DNA from: Lycium barbarum
Lineage: Eukaryota; Streptophyta; Magnoliopsida; Solanales; Solanaceae
Assembly (NCBI RefSeq): GCF_019175385.1
Contig: NC_083339.1
Span: 117,227,601 to 117,291,600 of the forward strand
Direction: 5' to 3'
DNA length: 64,000 nt
The translations under genes and the position numbers were made by a program. Below the pieces are notes generated by a model that saw only the letters and a program-made list of their open reading frames with translations, had not been told where the DNA came from and did no database searches. This document shows positions 34,480 to 46,251 of the stretch, piece by piece. Position 1 is the stretch's first letter, and each line of letters begins with the position of its first letter.

Positions 34480-36012
34480 TTAAGCAGTTAAGGATGAAAT
34501 GGAAATAAGATTAAACTTGAAATATAGTACAAACAACACTTTATGCAAAGTAATCTGAGGTGCCAGTACTACACTACCAATTTCAATCACTTTAACTTTA
34601 TATCCATTTGGAAGGGCAACAAGTAAAGGATAGGATAGAGACTGAGTCTTCAAAAATAAGGATTTGTTGTGTGTCATATGGTGTGAGGCTCCTGATTCTA
34701 AGATCCACGTATTATTCAAGGTTTTCACATATGGCAATTTATCATGATCAACAGAAAAGGAACAAGCTATTATACCTGCAAAGTTTGTTGAACCACTTGT
34801 AGAATTTTGGCCTGAGTTTTCTCCTCCACTTTCAAAATTGAAATGCTGGAACAAGCTATATAGCTAATCACATGGTTCCTTAGTCAAACCAATAGTTTCT
34901 ATTTTCCCTTGAGCAGTCTGGTCACTTTCTCCAATGTTCATGTTCATATCATCAGCAGAAGCAGCATGTGCATTAACCATTGGTCTCTTTCTTTTTTAAA
35001 CTTGAAACCTGGATTATTACGAGAATATTATTGGTGTTGACTGCCCTGAGTGTATCTAGAAGACCTCTGGGAGTAATTGTTAAACCCCTGAGGGTAACCA
35101 TGAAGTTTAAACACTTATCTTTAGTATGTCCTGCATATTTACTATAGTCACAAAATGGTCTGGATCTGCTTGAAGAAGCATTGTTGTTACTAGTAGGGTA
35201 ATAAGTTCTATAGTTTCTTTGAGTCCTAAAGAACTTGCGCTAAAATTTGCACTTAGGTTTCTTTGTGTGCCAAGAATTCACAACAAGCTGATTAGAAGGT
35301 CTCTTTCCCTTTATTTTTCATCTTGCACTAATATGGAAAAGGCTTGAGCCATTAAAGGTAATGGATTCATCATGAGGATACTTCTTTTTATCATTGTATA
35401 AACCTCATTAGAGCTCATGATATACTGAATTAGCCTCTTGTCCTGTTTTGGCTTTTATAAATTTTCCTTTGCTCTATAAGTGCATTTACAGTTGCATTGT
35501 GTCTCAGCATGCAAGGTTGTCAATTCTTCCCAGAGTTTCTTCATTTTAGTATAGTAACCTGTGATATCAGATGTTGCTTGTGATAGATCATTCATTTCTT
35601 TCTGAATTTCATAGAGTTTAGCTCTATTAGTTTGATCAAAACGATCCTACAGTTCTCTTCATAACTCAGTAGCATCATTAGCATATTCAACATTGTCCAC
35701 AATTTTTTTGTCAAAGAGTTGAGAATCCACGAAGTGACTATATCATCACATCATTCCCACTGTCTATACTTAGGAGATTCTGGATCTGGTTTTGCACACT
35801 CGCCATTTATGAAACCTCGCTTATTTTCACTGCCAGAGCGCACAAAACACTGTATGTCCAGGATCGATAACCTATTCCACTAAAGGAACAGGTACGAGCA
35901 TCGCACCAGGATTATCTGAAGGATGCATGTAAAAAGGACTAACCGAATCAACAACAGACTCATTCTAATTAGTCTCATTTTGAACAACTTCTTGTTCTTC
36001 ATCAGTCACCAT
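34480..36012 (-). pseudogene. copia-2 gag and protease, broken
   Basis: The N-terminus starts with the ATG at 36012-36010 and includes HPSDNPGAMLVPVPL (about 35880-35925), typical of copia Gag. A zinc knuckle near 35110-35165 reads CDYSKYAGHTKDKC, with the second cysteine replaced by serine. The protease region near 34690-34720 reads WILESGASHHM, with Glu in place of the catalytic Asp. Multiple frameshifts occur between 34860 and 35800. The Tat-like complex is inserted at the start codon, with TSD atagc (36011-36015). Confidence 0.85.
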
Positions 36013-36015
36013 AGC

Positions 36016-36773
36016 TGTCATACCCCCTTTTAACCGGAGTTAAATTAGAGTACGACATATTGGAGATTCCTGTTTTGTTTGTTGTTAAGAGTCGCCACCT
36101 AATTATTTATGGTGAATTAGGACACCTAAAGTTTATTAAAGTTATATTTAAAGTTAACTCTGTTTAAGGTCTGCGAAACTTAAGATTCTAGGTAAGGGTT
36201 CAATTAGTCTAAAGGGAAGGTATTAGGCATCCTTTAAGACCCATTAACAATGGTTAACCGACCTGACTTATGATTAGTTAGGCTAAGTGTAAATATAGTA
36301 TTATAGGAAAGGAAATAGCTTTGTAAATATGACTAAAGTTGTAGATAACCATGTGAGAATGCTATTTAAAATAAAACTTGTATAAAAATAATGATTTGTA
36401 TAAAAGAGTATTTCTAATGTTATTTTGTAAACACGACTTATAAATGTCGTCAAGGTTTTAAAACGAAAGTGTAATAGTGTTGTTTAAAATAATACTTGTA
36501 GAAAATGTAATAATATGCGTAAAAGAAGATTCTAAATGTTAAATAAGACTCAAAAATATTGCTAAGGCCTTAAATGGAAAATATAGTAATGTTATTCGAA
36601 AATAAGATTTGTAGAAAAATAGGATAATTTGCATGAAAGAGGACACTAAGTTTTATTTAAAAGTAAAACGTACGAAATACTATTAGTTCAATTATGGCTA
36701 TTCAAAAGTTGTTTTAACCAATACATGTATCAATTTTTGAAAAAAATAAAAAAAATATATGTTTATGTGAATG
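36016..36773 (-). repeat. LTR stub D (3'-terminal 758 bp of an A-type LTR)
   Basis: Almost identical to 55954-56710 of LTR A and clearly closer to it than to LTR C. Ends abruptly at gtttatgtgaatg and joins about 29 bp of leader-like sequence, then a primer-binding site. Confidence 0.85.
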
Positions 36774-36802
36774 GTCTGCGAAACCAGAGATTCTGGGTTC
36801 GT

Positions 36803-36820
36803 TCCCCAGCAGAGTCGCCA
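36803..36820 (-). other. Primer-binding site next to LTR C
   Basis: On the minus strand tggcgactctgctgggga, 3 nt from the LTR C end. The same 18-mer occurs at LTR A. It fits a tRNA 3' end, possibly the tRNA-Arg reported for Tat/Ogre elements. The internal region that should follow is missing. Confidence 0.75.
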
Positions 36821-36823
36821 AGC

Positions 36824-39800
36824 TGTCATACCCCATTTTAACCGGAGTTAAATTATAAGTACGACATATTGGAGATTCCTGTTTTTGTTTATGTTTTAAG
36901 GAGTCGCTACCTAATTATTTATGGTGAATTAGGACACCTAAAATTTATTAAAATTATGTTTAAAGTTAACTCTGTTTAAGGTCTGCGAAACTTATGATTC
37001 TGGGTAAGGGTTCAATTAGTCTAAAGGGAAGGTATTAGGCACCCTTTAAGACCCATTAACAATGGTTAACCGACCGGACTTAATTAATTAGGCTAAAAAT
37101 GTAGATGAAGTATTTTATCATATTTAAGAAAACATCTTTATAAGGATTGTTGAAGTTATGGATAGATATATAAGAACACTATTAAAATAAAACTGGTAGA
37201 AAATAATGATTTGCATAAAAAGAGTTTAGTTGTGAATAAACTGAGAAAGTGCAGGATTGTGTAGCATTTTTGTAAATACGGGAGAAAATAAGTTATGTTG
37301 ACTAACAAATTAAAAAAAGTTATTGTAAGATTAACATTAAATAAATTTTAAAGGTTTCATATAAAAACTGATAGTTTAATGTATATGTTGCGCTAAGATT
37401 ACTTTAAACAAATATGTATGTGTTGGACAGGAACTAAAATGAAAAAAAAAAGTTATTCGTTGAAACTGATTTGCTTTTTTATTTCTTAAAATAAGCTAAC
37501 ATTAGTATAAGATTTGTGATGTTTTAGACTTCTAAAATAGTAAGCATAAATTATGATACCCTTAGCCAAAGATATAGTCATGCTATTTTGCATGTCAATT
37601 GTTCTAATATATAAAAAATGTTATAAATAGTTTAGAATATAAATAGAAGTGAATGTAATTAGTGAAATTAACTACCCATTACTAAACTAAAACCCTTAAT
37701 GTCACCGAGGTTTATCTAAATTAGCAAAACAAAAATGTTAGTCATACAATACACGTTAAATGCATACAAAAATTAAAATAGAGGGGTAGATATAATATAA
37801 ATGGGCTCAGCCCATTAGAGAATGCTGATGTCCGCTACTGTTGGGCTTCAACCCAGATTTTATTTTTCTCTTATTTGGCTGCGGATTGGGCTGACATAGG
37901 AGGAGTTACGTTGGGCTTTTTAGCCCACCGCCAAATACGGAAGGAGACGAGTCACCTCGGACTCATATGCAGTGTTCATGCAAAAAGTGGAAAGAACAGG
38001 ATTAGTATATAACCGATAAATAAGATTAAACGTACAATGTAAATTCGAGACAGGCCAAAATCTTATCCAAACGATCAAAAGAAATAAATAAAAAACAGAG
38101 TAGTTTCCTGCTACTGGTTCTAAAAAAAAAAAAAAAATCTGAATACAGAACAAGGAAATTAGATATTTGCAGCATAGAGCAGGCAACACCAATCCACATG
38201 TACTCAAATCAGAGGAATGCAATTGCACAGCCACGTTTTACTAGTCTAGCATTTGGACTTTCCAGAATTCAACCCACAATTTTATGGTACAATATAACAG
38301 TAACCGTGTACCAACCATAAACAACAACCTTTTCTTAAAATTGGCATCAAAACAAAGAATCAATCCAGCTAATTATAACAAATACTTGCTGCAAATTTGC
38401 AGCAGTCTAGTTAAACTAAAAGGCAGTGTTTTCAGCCAATGGTACTTACCACAATTAACATATGCAACTGTATTGAAAGCACACATTAGGAAAATAATTC
38501 GGGGAAGAGTGGATAGGACGATACTTATCTTTCAAGTTTTGGAAAGAAGGCTTCAGCAATTTACAAGGCCGTAGATGCCAAACTAATATCTGATTGATTT
38601 ATAACGACTCAAACTAGAATATAGGACAGAGGGCAAGAGATAATTCATAGTTGCAAATCTTATTACGCATAAAGAAACCAAGGAAACAGATCTCTTTCAT
38701 AGAACAAGCGTGAAAGAGCAGACTACAACTTCAACTTCATATAACTTCCCAAGTTCGGATAGCATTATAAACTAGCTAAACATAGACCGAGATCAAGATG
38801 GGAAGAGTGGGCAGAAACAAAGCTAACTGCTAACGGATCGACATCCAAGTGTGAAACATTTTAAAGGATATCCAGACTGGTTTGTTAAGCATAGATGAAC
38901 TGGAATGAGGAGGAGAATTACGGAACATCACATTGAGCATAAATCATTTGCAAATCTCATTTTTTTCAACCAACACATAATACATGCAGATTCAGGGAAA
39001 ACTGGAACAGGCTTGTTCATACCTTATTTGGCAGAACTTAACGCAAAAATAAAGAAAGATTTAACTCTACAAGGATTCCCCTTAATCACCTTTTATCATA
39101 TTTGGCTAAGTCCACAACTGACTAACAGAGCTTGTGATAACCTCCGAACTTCTTAACTGAAACAATATTCTAACTAATCACATATTTTTAAAACATACTA
39201 GTAAGTACATACAACTGAACTTATGCGTGCGACTCTGACTGATGCGAAACTGCCTATGGCGTAAATTAGACTATATTAATCATATAATGGCCAGTAAACC
39301 AATCCAAACAAATAACCCTATATTAACTAAAAGGGCGAACTTGTAATGCTAAACTACTAACAATGCTATACTAACAACTGATTGCGAACATACGGAAGCA
39401 GACGCTAAAAATGAATCTATAAGCGAAACAGACAAGATAATCAAATTGCCTAATAAGATAGACACAAACAAAGGCCTAACTTAAACATACAAGCGGTTTG
39501 ATGCCTAATATAAATCAACTAACAGTCAAACGACACGATTAACACACTAAGGCAGTCATGAAGTTTACTGAATAATATTAAACCAAGCTTAATTGATCAT
39601 AGAAAATAACTCATGTGAACATCAAATAGAGATCTTAAGCCATATTTCAAGTGAAACGGTGAGTATATTAAACGAGCACCAACCAACATCAAAAGGGTAA
39701 ATATAACTTCCTATTTTTCAGACATCGGATATATAAACTTTATCGCAACATCAACTTGAAACCAAAAACACTTTAAACATGCAAACAGGGGATCCAAACA

Positions 39801-40870
39801 TACATCATAAATCAAAATGAACCAAAAATGGAAGGAATGGATTGCACTGACCTGTTTTGTGTACAGTGAAAATGGGGCGTCGAGGTCTCGAATCTACACT
39901 CGAACTCGAAGAATCCGAACCTGGACCCGATTAAAATAACTAAAGTTTTAAACAGAAAAAGAAAGAAAAATAGAGTAATTGTTGGCTATTTTTGCTGATT
40001 AAAACTTATGTTTTGTAGGGGATTTTTGTGGTTCCAGATCCTTGTGATTTTTCATGGGATTTTCGGTCTCCTTTGCCTAAAGTTGATTAGGTTTTTCCGC
40101 TCTAAAATAAATCCTTCCCGATCTCCTCTCAATTACCCTTCTTTATAGGGTTGTGATTAGGGTTTAAGAAAGGAGAGAGGGAGTGTGGGGGGACACAGAT
40201 GAGTGGGTGACAGAGGCGTGGGGGACAGGGGTAAGTGGAGGAGAGCGTGAGAGGAGCGGGAGAGAAAGGGTAGGGTAGAGAGATGGAGAAGACGACAAAG
40301 AAGAGGGAAAAGAAAGAGAAAGAGGAGGGAGATGGAATGAAGGAGGCGGCTGAAGGGGTTAGGTTTAGGGGTGAAAAAATAAATAGAAAATTGGGCCGGG
40401 TCGGGTAGTTTTTTGGGTTGGACCGGGTAGGACAAATGGGCTGGTCAGGTCCGAAAGTATGGGCTGGGTATTTAAAATGTGGGCTGATTATTTGGGTAGG
40501 GGAATAACATTGTATTTGTATTTTAAGCCATTAATTTGGCTGAAAATTGTTGGTCCTTCCTCCCCTATTTAATTAATTTTGGGCTCCTAATTAATAACCA
40601 GTATAATATATACTATGATAATTAATGATTAATATGTAGAAAATAAAGGATTAAACAAAGTGTTGTCTTGTAATTAATTTAACGAGCTCAAACCCAAAAA
40701 TGAGACGATGAGGAACCATTTAAAATTTTGTGATAAAGTAATACTTGTAACGTTGATAGTAAAATAGTGAAAATTAATAGTAGTGAAAATAAAGTGTTTA
40801 GCTCGTCAATAAAATTAGAAGCTCCAGGAAATAAATTGAGATAAAGGAGGGGCAAAATTGGGTGTCAACA
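36824..40870 (-). repeat. LTR C, 4.05 kb
   Basis: Runs from tgtcataccccattttaacc to gggtgtcaaca. Its ends are similar to LTR A, but its middle (about 37110-39870) is not, so A and C represent two subfamilies. The region 38837-39970 is nearly identical to 46252-47390 in LTR B. An identical open frame of 83 codons in C and B (38905, 46321) is absent from A, so I do not call it a gene. Confidence 0.88.
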
Positions 40871-40886
40871 GATGCCCCTCTTCGAC
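40871..40886 (-). other. Polypurine tract next to LTR C
   Basis: On the minus strand gtcgaagaggggcatc lies directly before the LTR start tgttgacaccc. Confidence 0.8.
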
Positions 40887-41106
40887 CGGAGATGATGTAA
40901 GAGTCTTCGGGCGAAGAAGTTGTCGTAGTAGCCAATTTTGTTCCGACCAACAAATATGAATTTGTATGAAAATACGGTTTAGGAGAATTGGTGGAAAATA
41001 TTATGGTATGGAAAGAATTATGGTCGAACCTGTCAAGAGAATGTTATTTATGGATTTATAACTTTGCAAGGGTTGTGGACAGATGATGAGAATGGAACAT
41101 ACGCCT

Positions 41107-41170
41107 ATAGCCTCCTAATTATAAATGTGGCGCGCAACATACCTATAAGTAGGACTCTACTAGACACGAT
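41107..41170. repeat. Conserved 64-bp module (int2 copy)
   Basis: Resembles 48442-48505 in the other Tat-like unit and 28018-28080 in the non-coding LTR element: tagcctcctaattataaatg, then ataagtaggactctac and agacacga. Confidence 0.7.
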
Positions 41171-41188
41171 GTAAATTCTCCAAAAATG

Positions 41189-41218
41189 CCCCAGTGTTGA
41201 GTTATGGAGACACTGGGG
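41189..41218. other. Perfect 8-bp hairpin
   Basis: ccccagtg (41189-41196) pairs with cactgggg (41211-41218) around a 14-nt loop. The other unit has the same feature near 48527-48556 with one stem change (cgctgggg). Confidence 0.6.
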
Positions 41219-41539
41219 GTGTAGAAAGGAACATGAGATTGTGAAAAAAGTAGATTTAGTAGAGTTTTAGCGGAGGATGTGAAAGAGAGATTAACCTACG
41301 TATCACATGTTTGTGGACGTAGGCGGATTGAGTTCGAGAGTAGATTCGCGACCTTTGCTTGTGAGTTTGGTATTCCTCTTCAGCAAATTTGCCCCAGTTC
41401 ACTGCGTAAGATAAGGTTCCACGTTGTGTTGCGTCTCTACAGGTTGTACATTCTGCCAAAACTGAAATTCATGTCAAAATTAGTAATAATGTTGAAAGTG
41501 TAAAATTATAAAGAGTGTAAAATGACAGTAAATATGTGT

Positions 41540-42185
41540 GTGGGAACGAAGATGAAGCCGTGTGGCCAATGTTGTCTCTGGTTGTCTTCAGGGACTTGAG
41601 TGAAGGCGTGATGCGTATGCTGAGGATGTGGTAATGTCTCTAGTTGCATTTGAAGATGATAGTGATAAGGTCTCCGGCTGTCTTCCGGGACTTGGTGATA
41701 AATGATATCTGCGCAATTTAAGGTAAAGTCGTTAAAATAGGTAAAGTAGATGATGAAATGAAGCGATAAAGTATAGAGTAAAGTAAGTGTGTAGCCGTTT
41801 GGCTTATGTAGGTGAGGCTGCGTAGCCATTTGATGTCTCCGGTTGTCTTCGGGGACTCGATGATATATCTCCGGTTGTCTTTGGGGATTTGATGATAAAT
41901 GATGTAGTCGTTTGGCTTATGCGGGTGAGGCTGTGTAGCCATGTGATGTCTCCGGTTGTCTTCGGGACTCAATGATATGCTAATGCGGCCGTACAGCCAA
42001 ATGATGCCTCCGGGTGTCTTCAGAGACTTAATGATAATTCCTGTAAAATCGTTAGAATTGGTAAAGTGAATGATAAGGTAGAGAGTAGAGTCATAGCGTA
42101 GCCGTCTGGCTTATGCATATGAGACTGTATAGCCGAATGATGCCCCCGGTTGTCTTCAGAGACTCGACGCCAATCCTGTAAAATT
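41540..42185. repeat. Degenerate repeats with tctccggttgtcttcgggga and tagccgtttggcttatg
   Basis: Two short motifs alternate irregularly through about 650 bp. The same arrangement lies at 48880-49540 in the other internal region. Antisense frames here are low-complexity. Confidence 0.75.
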
Positions 42186-42204
42186 CAAGATAAAAATGTG
42201 AATT

Positions 42205-42890
42205 CTTATTTTAGGGTGGAATGACCCAATATGTCCTATTTTAGGGTGGACGAACCCAAGTATCCTATTTTAGGGTGGAAGAACCCAATATGTCCTATTT
42301 TAGGGTGGAAGAACCCAGGTATGTCTCCGGTTGTTTTCGAGGACATGATGCATATGTCGTGTGAGGCATTTAAAGAAATGATATCCTATTAAAGGCGGGC
42401 GAGCCTAAAGTGTCCTATTAAAGGCGGATAATCCTAAAGTGTCCTATTAAAGGCGGACGAGCCTAAAGTGTCCTATTAAAGGCGGACGAGCCTAAAGTGT
42501 CCTATTAAAGGCGGACAATCCTAAAGTGTCCTATTTTAGGGTGGACGAACCCAAGCATGCCTCCGGTTGTTTTCGAGGACATGATGCATATGCCGTGTGA
42601 GGCATTTAAAGAAATGATATCCTATTAAAGGCGGATGAGCCTAAAATTTCCTATTTTAGGGTGGACGAACCCAAGCATGTCTCCGGTTGTTTTCGAGGAC
42701 ATGATGCATATGCCGTGTGAGGCATTTAAAGAAATGATATCCTATTAAAGGCGGATGAGCCTAAAATGTCCTATTTTAGGGTGGACGAACCCAAGCATGT
42801 CTCCGGTTGTTTTCGAGGACATGATGCATATGCCGTGTGAGGCATTTAAAGAAATGATATTCTATTAAAGGCGGACGAGCCTAAAGTGTG
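42205..42890. repeat. Tandem hairpin repeats (int2 copy)
   Basis: About seven units of tcctattttagggtggacga + accca and about eight of tcctattaaaggcggacga + gcct, each around 29 bp. They are interspersed with four longer modules containing gtctccggttgttttcgagg and gatgcatatgccgtgtgagg, giving a higher-order period of about 120 bp. Confidence 0.9.
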
Positions 42891-43760
42891 TAGTTATCCT
42901 CGGAGTGTGATATTGATGCCTCTAGCTGTCTTCGGAGACTTAACAATAATTCCTGCAAAGTTCAGAGCAAAATGGTTAAAGCTGGTAAAGTATATGATAA
43001 AGTAATTGATAAAGTGTGGAGTAAAGTGGTGGAATAGCCGTTTGGCTTATGATGTTGATGGCATTGTGACAGGCCAAATTCAGGACACGTAATCTTGATT
43101 TAATTCGCCTTCAATCTCGTCAACCTACAAAACAGGTATATAAAGTCATAAAATTATTGTGATAAAAATAAATTAAAAGATAAGGTTGGAAGTAAAGCCG
43201 TATGGCTTTTTGAGGCGAGGCCACAACGGGCCAAAGGATGCTTTTCTGCCATGATTGATAGACTTGACTGTTGATCTCGCGCTTTTAGGTTCCTGCACTC
43301 AAAGAAAAATTCTGAGTTTGGGAGGGGGAAGTTGATTCGTGTTGACTCGAAGCTTGACGTTGTTGGCGTTCCATTTGTCTTGTTTGTTTGGATCTTCTGA
43401 TCTCCGTTCAAGCCTCGGTAGATGAACAGTAGTGAAATAATTGAAAGAAAGTATTTCATTTGAAAGGTAGGTATGTAAGTATATGTATAAGGAAATGTAA
43501 CTATACGTATATAAGTTGTGAAATATGTATATGTAAATGTATGTATGTAAGGAAAGATATATATGTAAATGTATATATATGTAAGTTGTAAAATATTCTG
43601 CCAACTTCGGATTGTGACACTTCTAAAGTAATTGGTCTATAATACTTCCTGTCTGATAGCCTCAATATTGTCGATGTCCAACCGTTCTTTCGTCTATATC
43701 TTTTCAAACTATGCCCCAGTTTTGGCTTCAGAAGGGTATGTTAAACTTATGTTGTGGTGT

Positions 43761-44230
43761 GACCGAACCTTATATAGGTTACCTACGTATCCTTCCAGGG
43801 AATCAGGTCAGAACGTAGTTCGTAAGGTATATAAGAATGGTTTAAAATTACTAATAAGGGACCGAACCCGATCTGGATTGCCTACGTATCCCGCCATGGG
43901 AATCAGGTCAGCGTAGTTCGGTTATGTAAATGGCTAAAGGTTTGTAGGATTTCTATCTAAATATGATTGACATGTATGTTGATAGTCTACGAATCTCGCC
44001 GAGGGAATCAGGCTAAGCATAGTTCTCCTTGTATAAGGATTTTGTTTTTGTTGGATTTTCTGTTTTAATGCAACCGAACCCTATGTGGGCTGCCTACGTA
44101 TCCCCCATGGGAATCAGGTCAGCGTAGTTCGTATGCATGCAAATGGCAAAAATTCTAACCTAGTATGACCAAGTCCCTATGTGGGCTGCCTACGTATCCA
44201 CCGAGGAATCAGGTCAAGCGTAGTTCGCAC
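43761..44230. repeat. Five dispersed copies of a tacgtatcc / gaatcaggtca motif
   Basis: Each copy of 40-65 bp contains a gaccgaacc-like start, a tgcctacgtatcc-like centre, ggaatcaggtca and gcgtagttcg. Four copies occur in the other unit at 51735-52099. Confidence 0.8.
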
Positions 44231-44798
44231 CCGGTTGTTAAAGGAAAGGTTGTAAACTAGGTTGTCTCACCTAACGTCGTCCTTTGATCTCTTCTTGGAT
44301 TGCTAGCTTTCAGGCTTATGTTATCACCTATTGGCTATTTCAATTCTTTTGAGTGGAATCTTGTCTTGCCCCTAGTTTCTTTGTTATTCTCTTGGGATGT
44401 ATGTTGTCTTATTCGTACATTTCATGTCACAATCGTAGAGTTGACAGTTTTGATAAATAAAGTAGAAAATAGATGATTAAGGAAAATCAGAAATGCATTC
44501 ATAGTTTTGCAATTCAAGCTTCCCCAAGATGAAGCAAAACAAACAAAATTTTGGGTACGGTTCAAGCATCAATAAAAGAAAACGAGTTCACTACATGTTC
44601 ATGCTACCAAGACTCCCGGCGAATCGGGGACGGAGTACAAATCTAATTCTCCAGAATTTCCCCTGGTTCGGCACTTCGTGTGATAGGCGTCTCGATGTTG
44701 TGAGTAGGTGTAGCAGTAATCTTCATGTGTGTTTGTCTTTGGATTGTTCACGGGAACGACAAAAGTTGATGATATGTCCCTTTCCGTACTGGACTCCT

Positions 44799-46240
44799 TC
44801 AAATCTTGGCATCTTCGTGAGCATGCAAAGGATTGTTGACCACATTGGGCTTAGCTTCAGCGAGCTGGATTACTCCTTCCTTAATCAGGGCTTCGATTTT
44901 GTTTTTAAACCCATAGCAATATTCAATGGCGTGCCCAGCAACTCCAGAATGGTAGGCACAGCGCTTGGAACCATCAAACCATTTTGGGATAGGATCGGGA
45001 ATTTTCCCTTTAATTGGTTGTATTACGCCCGCTGCTTTCATTCTTTCGAACAATTGAGCCAAGGGTTCAGCGATCCGAGTGTAGTTACGGGTGTTCTTGG
45101 TATCAAGGTTTGGACGAGCTCTAGGTGCAGCATGTGGTCGACTTTGGTAAGTTGGAGCTTGGACGGGTTGATATGGACGTGGGTTTTGATGTGGAGGTGC
45201 TCGGGGTTGGTAGTAGTTAGCTTGGGTGTTGTAGACAGGGTAAGGAGATAGTGGAGCTTGGTAGGGTTCAGGGTAGTGGTAAGGGTAGAAAGGTTGTTGT
45301 GGGTGGTTAAAGTATGAAATGACTTGGCTCGGCTCATGCCCTTGGGCGTTCATGACTGCAGCGACATCTTCCTTCTTCTTTTTAACCCCGTTGATAGAAC
45401 CAGATTGAATAGCTTTGTTTATTGCTTGTAAAGCAATAAGATCCTGAATTTTCCCCGATTTGATTCCTTCTTCTAAGGCTTCTCCCATTCGAACAACTTC
45501 TGTGAATTTTTGTCCCATCATACCTATCATTTTCTCATAAAATATGCCAGCCTGGCATTCAATGAAGGTAGCAGTCATTTCTCTATCATTCATCGGAGGT
45601 TGAACCCTGGCCGCTTCTGACCTCCAACGTAACGCATACTCGCGGAATGTCTCAGCTGATTTCTTGGTTAACTTAGTCATGTAAACTCTATCTAGCGTGA
45701 TATCGGTGTTAAAACTGAATCTGTCCATAAAGTCTTGCGCCATGTCACTCCAACCACGCCATTTACGGACGTCCTGTTGTGTATACCAAGTAAGTGCTTC
45801 GCCAGATAAGCTTCTTATGAAAAGCTTCATCCTTATGTTCTGGTCTCTTCCCACTCCAACCAGTTTGTCACAATAAACCCTCAAGTGTGTATGAGGGTCG
45901 CCTGTTCCATTGAACGTATCAAATTTTGGCGGTTTGTAGCCTACGGGTAAATCGACGTCAGGTTGAACACAGAGATCTTCGTATTCTACACTTTTGGTTC
46001 CCCTAGCAACTTGAAGGTTTCTCATTGCTTCTTTGAGACTGTGGGTCTCTTTTAGCAATATGTTATCTGCCCCTGCCTTTGCATCCTTTTCCATTTCTTC
46101 GTATTGATCTACCTCGGGTTGGAACCTGACCGTTACTGGGTTGGTAAAGGCTTGTGTTTCTGCCGCATATACCGGAGGAACATATTGTGCATTAGGGGTG
46201 ACAAAGTGTGCCCCGTGTATATGCTGGGTTGGATAAGTTT
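44799..46240 (-). pseudogene. Tat-like Gag, copy 2 (5'-truncated)
   Basis: The open frame 46094-44799 encodes 431 residues. The Gag core (residues about 55-190) includes YKPPKFDTFNGTGDPHTHLR, LFIRSLSGEALTWYTQQ and WRGWSDMAQDFMDRFSFN, matching the retrotransposon Gag domain of Ty3/gypsy elements. A Pro/Tyr/Gln-rich linker follows. A CCHC-like motif CAYHSGVAGHAIEYC (about residue 388) precedes an IEALIKEGVIQL segment, an arrangement known from Tat/Ogre elements. The frame ends at 44799 with no protease or RT behind it. Upstream, homology to copy 1 stops at 46240, where the element is joined to LTR B, removing the Gag N-terminus, leader and PBS. It is otherwise free of stops. Confidence 0.85.
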
Positions 46241-46251
46241 CAACTTACCAT
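46241..46251. other. Recombination junction between gag-2 and LTR B
   Basis: Gag homology ends at ggataagttt (46240) and LTR homology begins at atcgacatccaagtg (46252). The 11 bp between belong to neither and look like filler from end joining. Confidence 0.7.

Noticed and set aside
38905..39156. 83-codon frame repeated identically at 46321
   Set aside because: It lies in the LTR segment shared by C and B, is absent from LTR A, and shows no codon-level sign of selection or domain.
44529..45251. Plus-strand open frame of 240 codons, repeated at 52403-53125
   Set aside because: It is antisense to gag in both copies and exists twice only because gag is duplicated. No domain is recognisable.
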